A DNA stretch of 64,000 bases from assembly GCA_039621445.1 (NCBI GenBank), contig CP154956.1, positions 2,889,873 to 2,953,872 on the forward strand. Reading direction: 5' to 3'. Made by a program: the position numbers and the translations under genes. The notes beneath the pieces are model-generated. The model saw only the letters and a program-made list of their open reading frames with translations. It ran no database searches and was not told the origin of the DNA. Position 1 is the first letter of the stretch. Every line of letters starts with the position of its first letter. The stretch is from Euglena gracilis. Lineage: Eukaryota > Euglenida > Euglenophyceae > Euglenales. Shown here piece by piece: positions 10,942-19,985 of the stretch.

Positions 10942-11815
10942 GCACACAGCGGTAAAAGAGCCAGGCGGTTTCGGATCCAGCCGGGCCTTCCTTGTCGATG
11001 CCCCCGACGCCCGGCTGGTGGGGGCAGACCGCCTGGTGACGGGGCACTCATGTTCCGCGGGTGGGCGAGTCATGGACCCCAAGGGTATGCGGACCCTCAG
11101 GGCCACCCACGGCTCCATCCAGGCAGGCGAGATAAAGCCCCGTGGGCACCCACCTGGAGAGCGGCTCCGCGTGTTGCATGGCCCTCGTCACCCGAGGAAC
11201 GGCCCAGGAACTCCGGTTGCCAGGAGCGGGGACCCCGGGGGCCACTCGCCCCACTCCTTGGCGTGAAGGTGGTCATCACTCTGGGATACTCTGGTCCACG
11301 GCCGGCGCCGATTGGGGTCCTGGCACCCCGTCAGCCCGCCTCCTTCACCCAGAGATGGGCCAGCCTTCCCGGAGCTACAGCCCGCATAGAGCCACTTGCT
11401 TCGACCCCAAGCAAGGTATGGGGAGCCCGACCCGCGACTCACCAGGAGGGTAACGGGCTTCACCCACACGTGGCTCTTTCCTCTGTGCCGACTTGCACTG
11501 GAGGCTGTGCGGGCGGGACTTTGCGCTCGAGTCCTTGCAGGCCGAGAAGCACCACCTCGGTTGCTGCGTGGGGTGGCCTAGCTGATGTTTGTAAACCGCG
11601 TCAGCTGGCGGGAGCCCATATTCTTTTCGCCGTGGGCGGTGGCGGCGTCGGCTCACCCCGGACTCCGAGCCCCTAGCCGTCTTGGGCTGTGTGGGGAAGC
11701 GCTTCAGTCCCATGCGCCTGGCCTCGAAGGGCTCGCAAGCGCTAGTTGCCCGGAAGGAAGGCCGGGACTTTTGTTCCACCCGTTGTGGGGTGGCCGCGGT
11801 TTCCCGCGTGTCTCT
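10938..11815 (-). mobile_element. Short retroelement C, about 0.88 kb, minus orientation
   Basis: Bounded on the minus strand by a 5' module (CACGCGGGAAACCGCGG, then CCACCCCACAACGGGTGG) shared with copy A2, and by a 3' end (TTTTACCGCTGTGTGCGG, then GAGAGA) followed by (GA)n. A second, very short copy of the same 3' end lies at 11818-11846, consistent with an extreme 5' truncation. One minus frame stays open for much of the unit and contains a Cys-x3-Cys start, then KEPRVGEARYPPG, recalling the RIGEA-x-x-PGP motif of the larger elements. The plus strand is also open in places. It is probably a non-autonomous or internally deleted derivative of the array's elements. No RT or nuclease motif is seen. 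Confidence 0.5.
11770..11812 (-). ncRNA. Double hairpin with GNRA tetraloop at 5' end of element C
   Basis: Minus strand: CGCGG-GAAA-CCGCG followed directly by GCCACCC-CACAAC-GGGTGG. The first loop is a GNRA tetraloop. The homologous site at 19935-19976 has GCAA in the loop and identical stems. A structured RNA element is an inference; no known ribozyme core was identified. Confidence 0.45.
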
Positions 11816-11845
11816 CTCTTTCCGCACACAGCGGTAAAAGAGAGC

Positions 11846-11847
<2 letters not shown>

Positions 11848-11929
<82 letters not shown>
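11848..11929. repeat. (CT)n tract = (GA)n tail of family B element
   Basis: About 40 CT units, lying immediately after the B-family 3' end (minus strand CCACACCAATCTGGAAGAG). Confidence 0.9.
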
Positions 11930-11934
11930 GATTG

Positions 11935-12206
11935 GTGTGGATGGGGAGTGTGTGGTGCGGGTGTGTCGGAGGTGGAGGAGGCTGCTTTGTTTTCGTTCCA
12001 GGAGGTGCTCTGGGTGGTGACGGCAGGGCGTCCCCCGCCTGGCCTCCGACACAGCGAAACCGGGGGTGCCGGCTCACTACGCTGCGTCATCACTGGCCCA
12101 CCACCACGGCCCCCGGTGTCCTCCTGGAAGGAAAGCTGCCGCTGCTGCTGGCGCTGCTGCTGCTGGCGCTGCTGCTGCTGCTGCGGCTGCTGCTGCTGCT
12201 GCTGTC

Positions 12207-12241
<35 letters not shown>

Positions 12242-12670
12242 CTGCGGGAGCTGGTTTGGGTCGTTTTGTCGGGTTTGCGGCTTTGCCGGTCCCTTGGGGG
12301 GTGGGAGGCTCCTCCGGTGGTTGTTGAACGCTCCCCCCTCCCGCTGGGGCTAGGTTGCCGCTGCTGCCTTCGGCTGCGGCGGCTTTGGAGCACGTCCCAT
12401 TGGTTGGGGTGTGCGGGGATCGGAGGGGGGCCTGCCCGGTTTGCCCCACTCTCTCCCCTGGCGCTCCTTTGGTTGGCTGGGGGCACTGACTCCCCCCGAA
12501 AATGGCATTCTTCGAAATTTTCCTTCATTTTTTGGAGTTCTCGGGTCAGTGCAGCGATGGTCTCTGCCATTCGCTTCAGCTGCTTGTGCACGGCTGCCCC
12601 TCGCCTGCCGTACACAGGGGTCCACTCGGCACCCTCTTCCTCTCTTTGGCGTTGGATGCCCTGCACACTC
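11935..12670 (-). pseudogene. Family B ORF part 4: coiled coil and polyGln tail
   Basis: In another minus frame: HKQLKRMAETIAALTRELQK (coiled coil), then a long Gln-rich run encoded by the CTG-rich tract at 12135-12240 (CAG on the minus strand), then a Ser/Thr/Pro-rich end running into (GA)n. The Gln run resembles the shorter QQQQQQQ of family A. Confidence 0.5.
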
Positions 12671-13599
12671 TCAGGGCGGGAGGGTCTGAAAAAATCTCAT
12701 GGCGGCGGAGTTTTCTGTCTCCCCAGGGCGGTGCCCACGGGTCGCTTCCCTATTGGGTCGCCAAGGGGCTTGGGGCCGGGGTATATCCCGCTTTGCGAAC
12801 TCCCCTGCGGAACGGGTTGGCGGGGCACAGGCACCACGCTGCCTGCCGCCCGCCTGGACGTTGTGTTGTCTCGCTCCGGGAGCGTGGGGCCCGGAGTGGT
12901 GGTTGGATGGCTGCCCTCGGGGGTTGCCTTCCGGGTTGTGGTGCCGAGGACCAGGGTGGTCGGCCTCCCCGATCCTGGCACCTTCGTGCCAGTCGTGTGA
13001 CTGGCGCTCCTGGGCAGTGCTGCTGGCCATGTGGCTGGCTGCTGCTTCGTCGAGCCATTGCTGGATGGCCTCCCTCCGTTGTGGCCCGCAGCAGGCCCAG
13101 ACTTGGCTTTGCAGCTCGTGGTCCCAGGAAAAGAACATTGCCTTCCCTCGGCCTGGCTGCCTGCGCCTCATTGCTGACTTCCATTCCTCGTACTTTTCCC
13201 TCCACTCTTTCGGCCACTCGCTCAAAGTGGTGTACTTCCGCTTCTTGGAGGGGGCTTGTGAGGACGAGTCATCGTCTTCTTGTTCTTCTTCTTCTTCGGT
13301 GAGGAAAGCTTGTGGCGGCGGGGCAGGCAGCATGAGGCGATTGGCAGCCTCGATGGCTGGGATGGCTGGGGCCTCGATGAGGCCTGTGGGTGCCGGGCTG
13401 TTGATGAGTGCATTGACTTGCACATTTTGCACCAGGACCGGGGGTTGCCCCTGTTGGTGGGTGGGGAGGTAGATGGGAATGGGGACCCGCACCTCGACCG
13501 GCACTGGCACCCGAACCTCCACGGGCACCTGCACTGGGACCTGCACCAGGCTGAGGCGGGAGGGAATGCATATGGTCGCGTTCCACGGGGTAACAGGCC
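12671..13599 (-). pseudogene. Family B ORF part 3: Pro-Val repeats, SEWPKEW helix, RIGEADHPGP
   Basis: Contains PVQVPVEVRVPVPVEVRVPI, an acidic block then SKKRKYTTLSEWPKEWREKY (a possible nuclear localisation signal followed by a conserved helix), then SHDWHEGARIGEADHPGP at about 12950-13000. The same three blocks occur in the same order in copies A1 and A2. The frame ends at a stop at 12671. Confidence 0.55.
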
Positions 13600-14404
13600 C
13601 GATTGGCCAGCTGTGGGGCTGGTGGGAGGCCCATCGGCATGCCGCGTATCTGCCGCCGGACCTTCCCCCCATTGCAGGTGTAGTTGTTGTTCACCGCTGT
13701 GGACACCAGCTCCTTCAGGTCGGACATTGTGTAGCCCAGGCCGTCCCAGGACCAGCCGCCCGTGGTGAGCGTGGGATCGGTGTTTGCGTCGATGCCCACT
13801 GGCGTCTTGGTGTCACGGATGAACGCCCACGCCTCGCGCACGGACTCCATCGTGCGGCTGACAATGGAGTCGAAGGTGAAGGCTGTGTACATTGTGGTGA
13901 AGTCTGCCGTCTCCAAGCCTCCGGCCAGGATGTCCTTGGAGTGTGAACGCACCATGCGGACGAAAGACTCCACACTGTCAATGCCCCAGAATGCTTTGAT
14001 GCCCTCGTGCTGCTGCCGCAGCTCGTCCTTCTCCCGCAGTGCTCCTTCGATGTGCTTCAGGAGCAACACCAACGCCTTGTTGAGGGCGTAGAGGGGCTGC
14101 CTGGGAGGCTCTTTTGGGGCATCTTGGCGGTCGATGGCTCCCGCGTCGCTGCTGGAGTCGCGGCCCTTGCGGGTCCCGCCCACGAACCGGAACTACCGCC
14201 TGGCAGGCTCCCACATGCCATAGTTGTACACAACCCCGGCACCGTGGGGAAGCTGAGAGGTTTGTTGAGGTCGCTGAGGTGCGCCACGACATCACTCCAG
14301 CTCCTGGCACGTCCTCGAAGACCGTGGAATCTGCGATGTAGTCCGCCATTTGCTTCTGGTACCACCGCTTGCAGATGAACACCAAGCCGTGTGGTGCTCG
14401 GTCG
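13600..14404 (-). pseudogene. Family B ORF part 2: RT palm remnant
   Basis: Frame-shifted pieces. FICKRWYQKQMADYIADST (about 14310-14370) corresponds to the region preceding motif A. LETADFTTMYTAFTFD (about 13876-13920) is RT motif A with its aspartate. IRGMPMGLPPAPQLANRA (about 13600-13655) is motif B. The sequence then jumps directly into the Pro-Val-rich region, so motif C (YIDD in copy A1) and the thumb are deleted. Confidence 0.6.
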
Positions 14405-16014
14405 TCATGGAGGAACACCAGCTCCTTTTGTGCCTCGGATCTGCTGCGACAGTCCTGGGAACCCCGTGGGGACGAGGTCCTCCTTCACTGCTGAGCGTTG
14501 CCAGTTGGCACAGCACCGTGCTTCCACCGCCTCTGCCCAGGTTGCGAGCTTGCGGGCGAAGGATGCATCGGTGGGGTTGCTGCGCGCCGCCCACTCTGTG
14601 TACTGGTTGAGCGCTCGCCGCAGGTCGTGGAGGACGGAGTCCGGAGGGCCCTCGAGGCGGAACTTCTTGCCCTTCGCGGCGAGTGTCTGGAGGTAGGACC
14701 ATCGGAGCAGGTCCGACTCGTTGCTCACCACATGCCCCTCATGGAACGAGGCCGGCTCGCGGCGGCGTAGCACGGTGTGGCACGTGCACCCCTCCAGATC
14801 ATCTGCCCGGGCTGCCTCCAGATCCAGATCTTCGGCCACGCGCGCATAGTTGCACAGCCAGGCCTGCCACTGTGGGGCGAACTTGTCGCACACCATGATC
14901 GCGGCGGCCACATCGGGGTTGGGGTGCAGCTTGAACACCGCCTCTTGTCGGAGGACCTTGCGCAACTCGAGGAATCGGGCACCATTGTTGGAATAGCAGA
15001 ACTTCAGGAACTGCCTCTCTGGGGCCTCCTTCCGCTTGGCCTTGATGAGCTCCACCAGCTTGCACTCCAACGACAGGTGGCCTGCTCGCCTATCGTCGTC
15101 TGGCACGTGCATCTGCAGCCAGTCCAAGGTTGAGCACAGCTGTGCCTTCCCCCACTTTCGGGCTTCCGCCAGGGCACTGGAGTCTCCCTCTTGGCAGCGC
15201 TTTAGCCACTTGGGGAGGTCTGGGCTTGGTGGAGGGTCGCCGGCGGCTGTGGGTGTGGGATCTTGGCTTGGGAGCATGTGGCGGCGCTGCAAAACCTTCC
15301 GGCTCACTGGGTAGCCTGGGTAGGCTGCGTTGAAGCCGTGTGGCCACATGGTATTGAGGAGACCGACCCACTTGCGCTCCCGAGCCAGGGCGTCCCGGCG
15401 GATGATGGCAGTGCGCTCTGCCCGGGGGAAACTGTCGGGTGGCGGGAGCTTCTCCAGTGGGACCATGATGAACGAGAATGGGTTGGGGTCGTTGGAGAGC
15501 GCATCATGGAGGGCGTCGCTGCACCTCCCTCGGCTCCACCAGTGCTCCTTGGTCCGCTTCCAGACCTTTCGTTGGGTCTGCCCCACGTACAAACGCCCCG
15601 TGGGGAAATGGAACAGCGCGTAGATCCATCCAGGAGTGTCCCACAGCATGGGGATGTCGGCCCAGTCGATGGAACGGTTGGCGGAGTCGGAGGAGCGCAG
15701 CTCCACCACCTTGCGCATAGTCTTATTGCGCCAGGTTCGCCCCCAGGTGCGCTGCATCCAATCCGTATACTCCTGCCACGACCATTGCCCCTCGTTGCGG
15801 CGATGGCGGGATGGTCGCGGGTCGTGCTTGTCAAAGGGTTCGGCGATGGGGAGGGCACGGTCGTCGCGAGCATTGCGAGACTTTGGCCGGCGCCGTGGGT
15901 TGGAGGATGGCCCGGGAGGGCGCTTGGGGAGAGGCATGGGAGTGCGAGAAAACTCTCCATGCAGTTCTTGGTGAGCCCCAGGGAAAGCTCCCCGGGCCGC
16001 ATTGGCTGCGGAAA
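14405..16014 (-). pseudogene. Family B ORF part 1: GIY-YIG nuclease and Cys/His domain
   Basis: Open minus-strand frame. The GIY-YIG signature reads WIYALFHFPTGRLYVGQTQ (about 15575-15634), with the conserved downstream basic helix (KVWKRTKEHWWSRGR) and NAAYPGYP. Later, CTCHTVLRRR and FHEGHVVS (about 14736-14795) form a C-x-C ... H-x-x-H-like metal site that is also present in family A. The GIY-YIG domain would nick DNA to prime reverse transcription. The frame breaks near 14405 before the RT, which shows decay. The apparent upstream extension beyond 16014 is read-through of neighbouring element scraps. Confidence 0.65.
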
Positions 16015-16016
16015 TC

Positions 16017-16138
16017 TCTCTTCCAGATTGGTGTGGATGGGGAGTGTGTGGTGCGGGTGTGTCGGAGGTGGAGGAGGCTGCTTTGTTTTCGTTCCAGGAG
16101 GTGCTCTGGGTGGTGACGGCAGGGCGTCCCCCGCCTGG
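16017..16138 (-). mobile_element. 3'-end scrap of family B element (122 bp)
   Basis: Near-identical to the last about 120 bp of family B at 11930-12050 (minus strand: CGGCCAGGCGGGGG to CACACCAATCTGGAAGAGAG). It lies between the (GA)n tail of A2 and the family B copy, as expected for an extreme 5'-truncated insertion. Confidence 0.7.
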
Positions 16139-16160
16139 CCTCTCTCTCTCTCTCTCTCTT
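16139..16160. repeat. (CT)n tract = (GA)n tail of copy A2
   Basis: About 10 CT units at the A2/B-scrap border, next to the minus-strand phrase CCATACCAATCAAGAAGAGA. Confidence 0.8.
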
Positions 16161-16599
16161 CTTGATTGGTATGGACGGGGGATTCTGGGTGTGGGTGGGA
16201 GTGGGGATGGGAGGGGATGGGGAAGGGCTTTTACCACGTGGGTTTCCCTTGCCTTTCCCTTTCCCCCTCCCCCCTCCCTTGGCCTCCTGTCCCCCGGTGG
16301 CTGCCCGTCTGTCTGGCGCACTGGGCTGCCCCTTCCCTTTCCCCCTCCCCCCTCCCTTGGCCTCCGGTCCTCCGGTGGCTGCCCGTCTGTCTGGCGCGCT
16401 GGGCTGCCCCTTCCCCCTCCCCCCTCCCTTGCCTGCTGGTGGGTGTGTGGCGGTCCCCGTGCGTGCGTGCGTGCTGGGGGGGCGGCGCTCCCCCCATGGG
16501 CTCCGCACGCGTTTCACGCCACCCCCGGACCCCGCGCCAGGGCCCGGGGGCCCGGGGATGCCACCGCCGGCGAGCCCCCCACCCCCCAGGGCCCCGTCG

Positions 16600-18560
16600 G
16601 CGTGGTACACCTCGTTCTGGTACCCGCATGACGGGCACGGCTGGCAGGTTCCGTGCCCGGCACGCGGGTTTCGGGGATCTCCGTGGCCGTGTCGATCTTG
16701 GGCTCCGTCGCCTCGTCCTCGGCCTCGTCCTCCCCGTCCTCCGCGTCCTCCTCGTTGCTCTGGTGGCAGCTGCCTGCTCGTATGGCGGCTTGGGGGTTCA
16801 AACCCAATGGATCTCTTCCGCCCCCGGCGTTGTTGCTGTGGCTGCAGGGGGGCCCAGGGGTTGTCGTCCCTTAGGTCCGTTCGTTGCTGCTGCGGGGGGG
16901 GGATTCTGCCGCCATTGGTCGAGCTCTTGCTGCATTGGTCTTGCAGTCGCTCCGTTTCTTCCGCCATTTTGTTCGAGCTTTGCTGCATGTCTTTGCAGCG
17001 CCTCGTTGGAGCCCTTGGAGGCGTTTTCGGCCGGTGCTTTGTGCTGTTTGCCAGCCCTCTCCTTGGGGTTGGCCCTGCCGGCTTCCTTGTGGGGTGACGT
17101 TTCCTTTGCCACCCTTGCCTCCTTTCCTGGGCTGTGTCTGCCCTTTTCCTGTTTGTTGTCCTCCTCGCTGGGCCCCCCCTTTTGGGTTGGGCTGTTGGTA
17201 CCCTCTTTGGGGTGGTCCGGGGTTCTTTGCTTCCCCGATCCGTGCCCCTTTCTTCCAGTCGTGCTGGTCTTGGCTTCTGCTTCTGGGGCACGGTTCTTCT
17301 GCTCCTTCGTCCCGCTTGACGGCGTGTCGGGCCACGCCCTGCCAGTGATTGGCAGGTACCCCTGGAGATCCGCCCCAGGTCGGTTGCGGGTTCTTAGGCT
17401 GGCGCCCCGCCTGCCACCCGGGGCAGAGGTCCTCTGCGCCGGGCAGGCCGTCATTGCCTGGCATGCCTTTGTTTTGTGCTCGCATGGTTGTGGTGGGTTC
17501 TGTTTTGTGGGGTCCCGATTGACGGCGTGCCGGGACACGCCCTGCCGGTGATCGGCAGGTACCCCTGGAGAGCCGCCCCAGGCCGGTTGCGGGTGATTCT
17601 TTGGGCTCCCCGCTTGCCCCTCGGGGGGGTCCGCTGCCGACCCTTCCTCTTCTGGGCCTGGCTGCTTCGCCTCCCCGATGCGCTGGCCTTCCTGCCAGTC
17701 GTGGCTGGTGGGTTCTCCACCTTCGTCTTCCGCTCCGGTGTGGGACCTCCGCCTCTCTTCTCGCGTGCTGCTGGCTTGGCCTTCTGCTTGGGTTGGTGGG
17801 CCTTCGTTCTCCCTCGCCTTCCATCGGCGGATCTCGTCCCTCCGCTTGTCGGCGACGGCTGCCCACACTTGGTCTTGGAGGCTTTGGTCCCACCCCTGCC
17901 ACATCTCGTGGCGGTCGCTTGCTTTGGGCGTGGCCTTGAAGCGCTCGTACTGCTCCCGCCACTCTGCCGGCCACTCGGCCAAGCGCGTGTACAGCCTCTT
18001 CTTGCGTTGGCTTGGCTGGGTTGCCTGCGAGGCGTCGTCCCCTTCGGTGGGCTGTGGTGTGGCCGCCTCCTCCACCACCACCGACACTGGGCGCTTGTTG
18101 CCCAGGAGTCGGTCTGTGGCCATGGGGTCGCTTCTTGCCGGTGCCTCCTCGGTGGCTGTGGTGCTTTGTGCTTCCTGCGTGGGGGTGGCGCTCGGTGGCG
18201 GTGTGGCGCTTGTTGTTGGTGTTGGTAGGGCCGGCGTGCTGCTTGCCGCTGCTGCTGCTGCTGCGGGCACGGGGCTGGTGCTGCCGGGTGGTGCTGCTGG
18301 CGTGGCGGTGGTGCTGGCCCCTTCCGTTGCGGGTGGTGGTAGGTTGCTGCTTGGCGGTGGTGCTGCTCCTGCCGGGGTGGTGCCTGCTGCGGACGATGTG
18401 GGTGTTGCGGCGGTCTTCGATCGCCAGCGTGGCGCGGTGGGTGAGGTGGCGGCTCTCTTGCTGCTGCTGTTGCTGCTGCCAGATCCATCGCACCATTTCG
18501 GTGAGCAGTGCCCGTTGGGGGTCCACTGCTCCTTCCGCCGGGTATGGCTGTGGTCGCCCC
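16600..18560 (-). pseudogene. Copy A2 C-terminal region (RLAEW, RIGEA, coiled coil)
   Basis: After the deletion the original frame resumes at about 18562 and carries WIWQQQQQQQ, then in shifted frames RLAEWPAEWREQ (about 17955), HDWQEGQRIGEAKQPGP (about 17655-17705), a duplicated WGGSPGVPA block (17515-17600 and 17325-17400), HDWKKGARIGEAKNPGP (about 17215-17270), a Lys/Gln-rich region, a coiled coil and CPSCGYQNEVYHADG (about 16600-16650). Several frameshifts compared with A1 show it is not translatable as a whole. Confidence 0.5.
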
Positions 18561-18599
18561 ATCTCCCGCTGCCACCGGGCCCTTGTCGGCCCGGTGGTC

Positions 18600-19930
18600 C
18601 TCGTCGTCTTGGTGGGCCTTGGTCTTGTACTCCACGTACTGGCGGAGGCCGTCTTCGAGGCGCGCCAGCACTGACGAGATGGGCAGCCGCAGGCGGTACT
18701 TCTTCCCCTTGCTGAGGATCTCCCTCAGGTACGGGGACGCCAGCTCGTCGGGGTCTGTGGAGAGGACGTGCCCCTCCACCAGCGTGGCGTTCGGTCGCAC
18801 CTGCGTCCGGCAGGGGCAGTGCTCCTCCCCGTCGGCGTCCATCGGCTGTGGGTGCATGGCCCAGTCCTTGTAGTTGAACAGTGCGCTGGCGATCTGCGGG
18901 GCGAACTTGTGCACCACCATGATGGCTGCCCCCACCTCCGGCTCTGGGTGGAGCTTGTACACCTCGGGGTCGCGGATGATGTCCGGCAGGGCCATCTTCT
19001 CGGCGATGGGGTGCCCGTACAGGAAGCGGACGAAATCCCGGGCCTTCTTCTCCGCCTTGCGCTTTCGGAGTGCCTCCCGGGCTTCTGCTGCGATCGCAGC
19101 CGTTGTCGCCGTCTGCTCTGTTGGGCGCAGTCCCTTCTCCAGCCCCTCCAGGATCTCCACCAGGTCCTCGCGTGCCAGCACGTGCAGCCACCGCCTTGTT
19201 GCCCTCGGGTCTGCCTGCCACTGCCGGATGGCGCTCTTTGCCGCCTCCAGGTCCCGTGCTGGTTCCCGTGGCGCGGTTGCTCCACTGGGGGGCAGGTGGC
19301 CCGCGCTTGCGGGCTTGCCCGGGTACGCTGAGTTCCATCCCTTTGGCCACATGGACCTCAGCTTGTCCACCCAGTACTTCTCCCTCGGGGTGGCCACCGC
19401 CCGGAAGAGCGCCCGCTCTTTCTTCCGCCACCCTGCTTGTCGGTCTGCCTCTGGACATCGCCACAGCTCCTTGGGGATGATCTCCAGTGGCAGGGCCAGC
19501 CAGGTCATCGGGTCCGGGTCGTCTGCCAGCGCCAGGTGCAGGAAGTCCCGCGCCGACTTTCGTGCGTACCAGTGCTCTCGTGCCCGCTGGCGGATGGTGT
19601 TGACCGTCTGGCCCACGTACCACTTCCCTGTTGGGAAATGGTACGCCCCGTAGATCATCCCGTGCCAGGTGGTCACTGCCTCCGGGGAGAAGTAATTGGC
19701 CCGGTCTCCGTTGGCTTGTGCCTCAGCGTGCCGGAGCTCCAGCAGTCGCCGAATCGGGCTCTTGCGCCAGGAACGCCGTTGCACGGCGTTCACGTGCCAG
19801 TCCTCCCATGACCTCCACGTCCACGCCTGCCTTCCCGTGCTCCTCTCCACCTGCCTCGCGTGCTTCCCGTGGACTGGGTATGGGAGCGGCCTGTCGTCGC
19901 GGGCTGGCGTGTGCCGCGCGACGCTCACCG
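18600..19930 (-). CDS. Copy A2 GIY-YIG endonuclease module
   Basis: Open minus frame. RSWRKSPIRRLLELRHAEAQ leads into WHGMIYGAYHFPTGKWYVGQ (GIY and YIG halves, about 19605-19665), then the basic helix RQRAREHWYARKSARD, NSAYPGKP, an Ala/Glu/Lys helical region, and the metal-binding-like EEHCPCRTQ ... LVEGHV at about 18775-18830. The GIY-YIG fold would supply the nicking activity of the element. The domain order nuclease, then Cys/His, then RT follows the permuted Penelope-like group. The frame is broken just downstream by the RT deletion. Confidence 0.65.
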
Positions 19931-19934
19931 TCAC

Positions 19935-19976
19935 TCTGCCTCCACCCGTTGTGGGGTGGCCGCGGTTGCCCGCGTC
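19935..19976 (-). ncRNA. Double hairpin with GNRA tetraloop at 5' end of copy A2
   Basis: Minus strand: CGCGG-GCAA-CCGCG then GCCACCC-CACAAC-GGGTGG, with a run of GAGAGA just upstream. It is the same structure as at 11770-11812, with a GCAA versus GAAA loop. Confidence 0.45.
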
Positions 19977-19985
19977 GCTCTCTCT

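Larger units (their letters stand above)
11930..16014 (-). mobile_element. Penelope-like retroelement, family B, degenerate copy
   Basis: Minus-strand element of about 4.1 kb. Order: basic N-terminal stretch, GIY-YIG nuclease, Cys/His motif, RT palm, Pro-Val repeats, acidic/KKRK block, TLSEWPKEWREKYEEW helix, RIGEADHPGP motif, coiled coil, polyGln, (GA)n tail. The N-terminal placement of GIY-YIG before RT matches the permuted Naiad/Chlamys group of Penelope-like elements (established from published descriptions). Coding is spread over several frames and RT motif C is missing, so the copy is dead. It is divergent from copies A1 and A2 in amino acids, yet collinear with them. Confidence 0.7.
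16161..19985 (-). mobile_element. Penelope-like retroelement copy A2, RT deleted
   Basis: Minus-strand copy with the 5' hairpin module (19935-19976) and an intact GIY-YIG domain, but lacking the RT. Compared with A1, the sequence jumps at about 18600 from the YVEYKTKAHQDDE region straight to the ARWQREVGRPQPYP-like region. This removes about 2.56 kb equivalent to 22234-24797 and shifts the frame. Downstream come the polyGln, RLAEWPAEWREQ, two RIGEA motifs, the coiled coil, a CPSCGYQNEVYHADG block and a Gly/Lys-rich end. It could move only in trans. Confidence 0.75.

Noticed and set aside
11560-11620. Hammerhead ribozyme (common in Penelope-like elements)
   Set aside because: CTGATG is present, but the full CUGANGA ... 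GAAA core with three stems was not found by eye on either strand; a covariance-model search would settle it.
10747-11676. 309-codon plus-strand frame after (CT)n
   Set aside because: Begins in a microsatellite; the element borders, hairpins and RVGEA-like motif all read on the minus strand.
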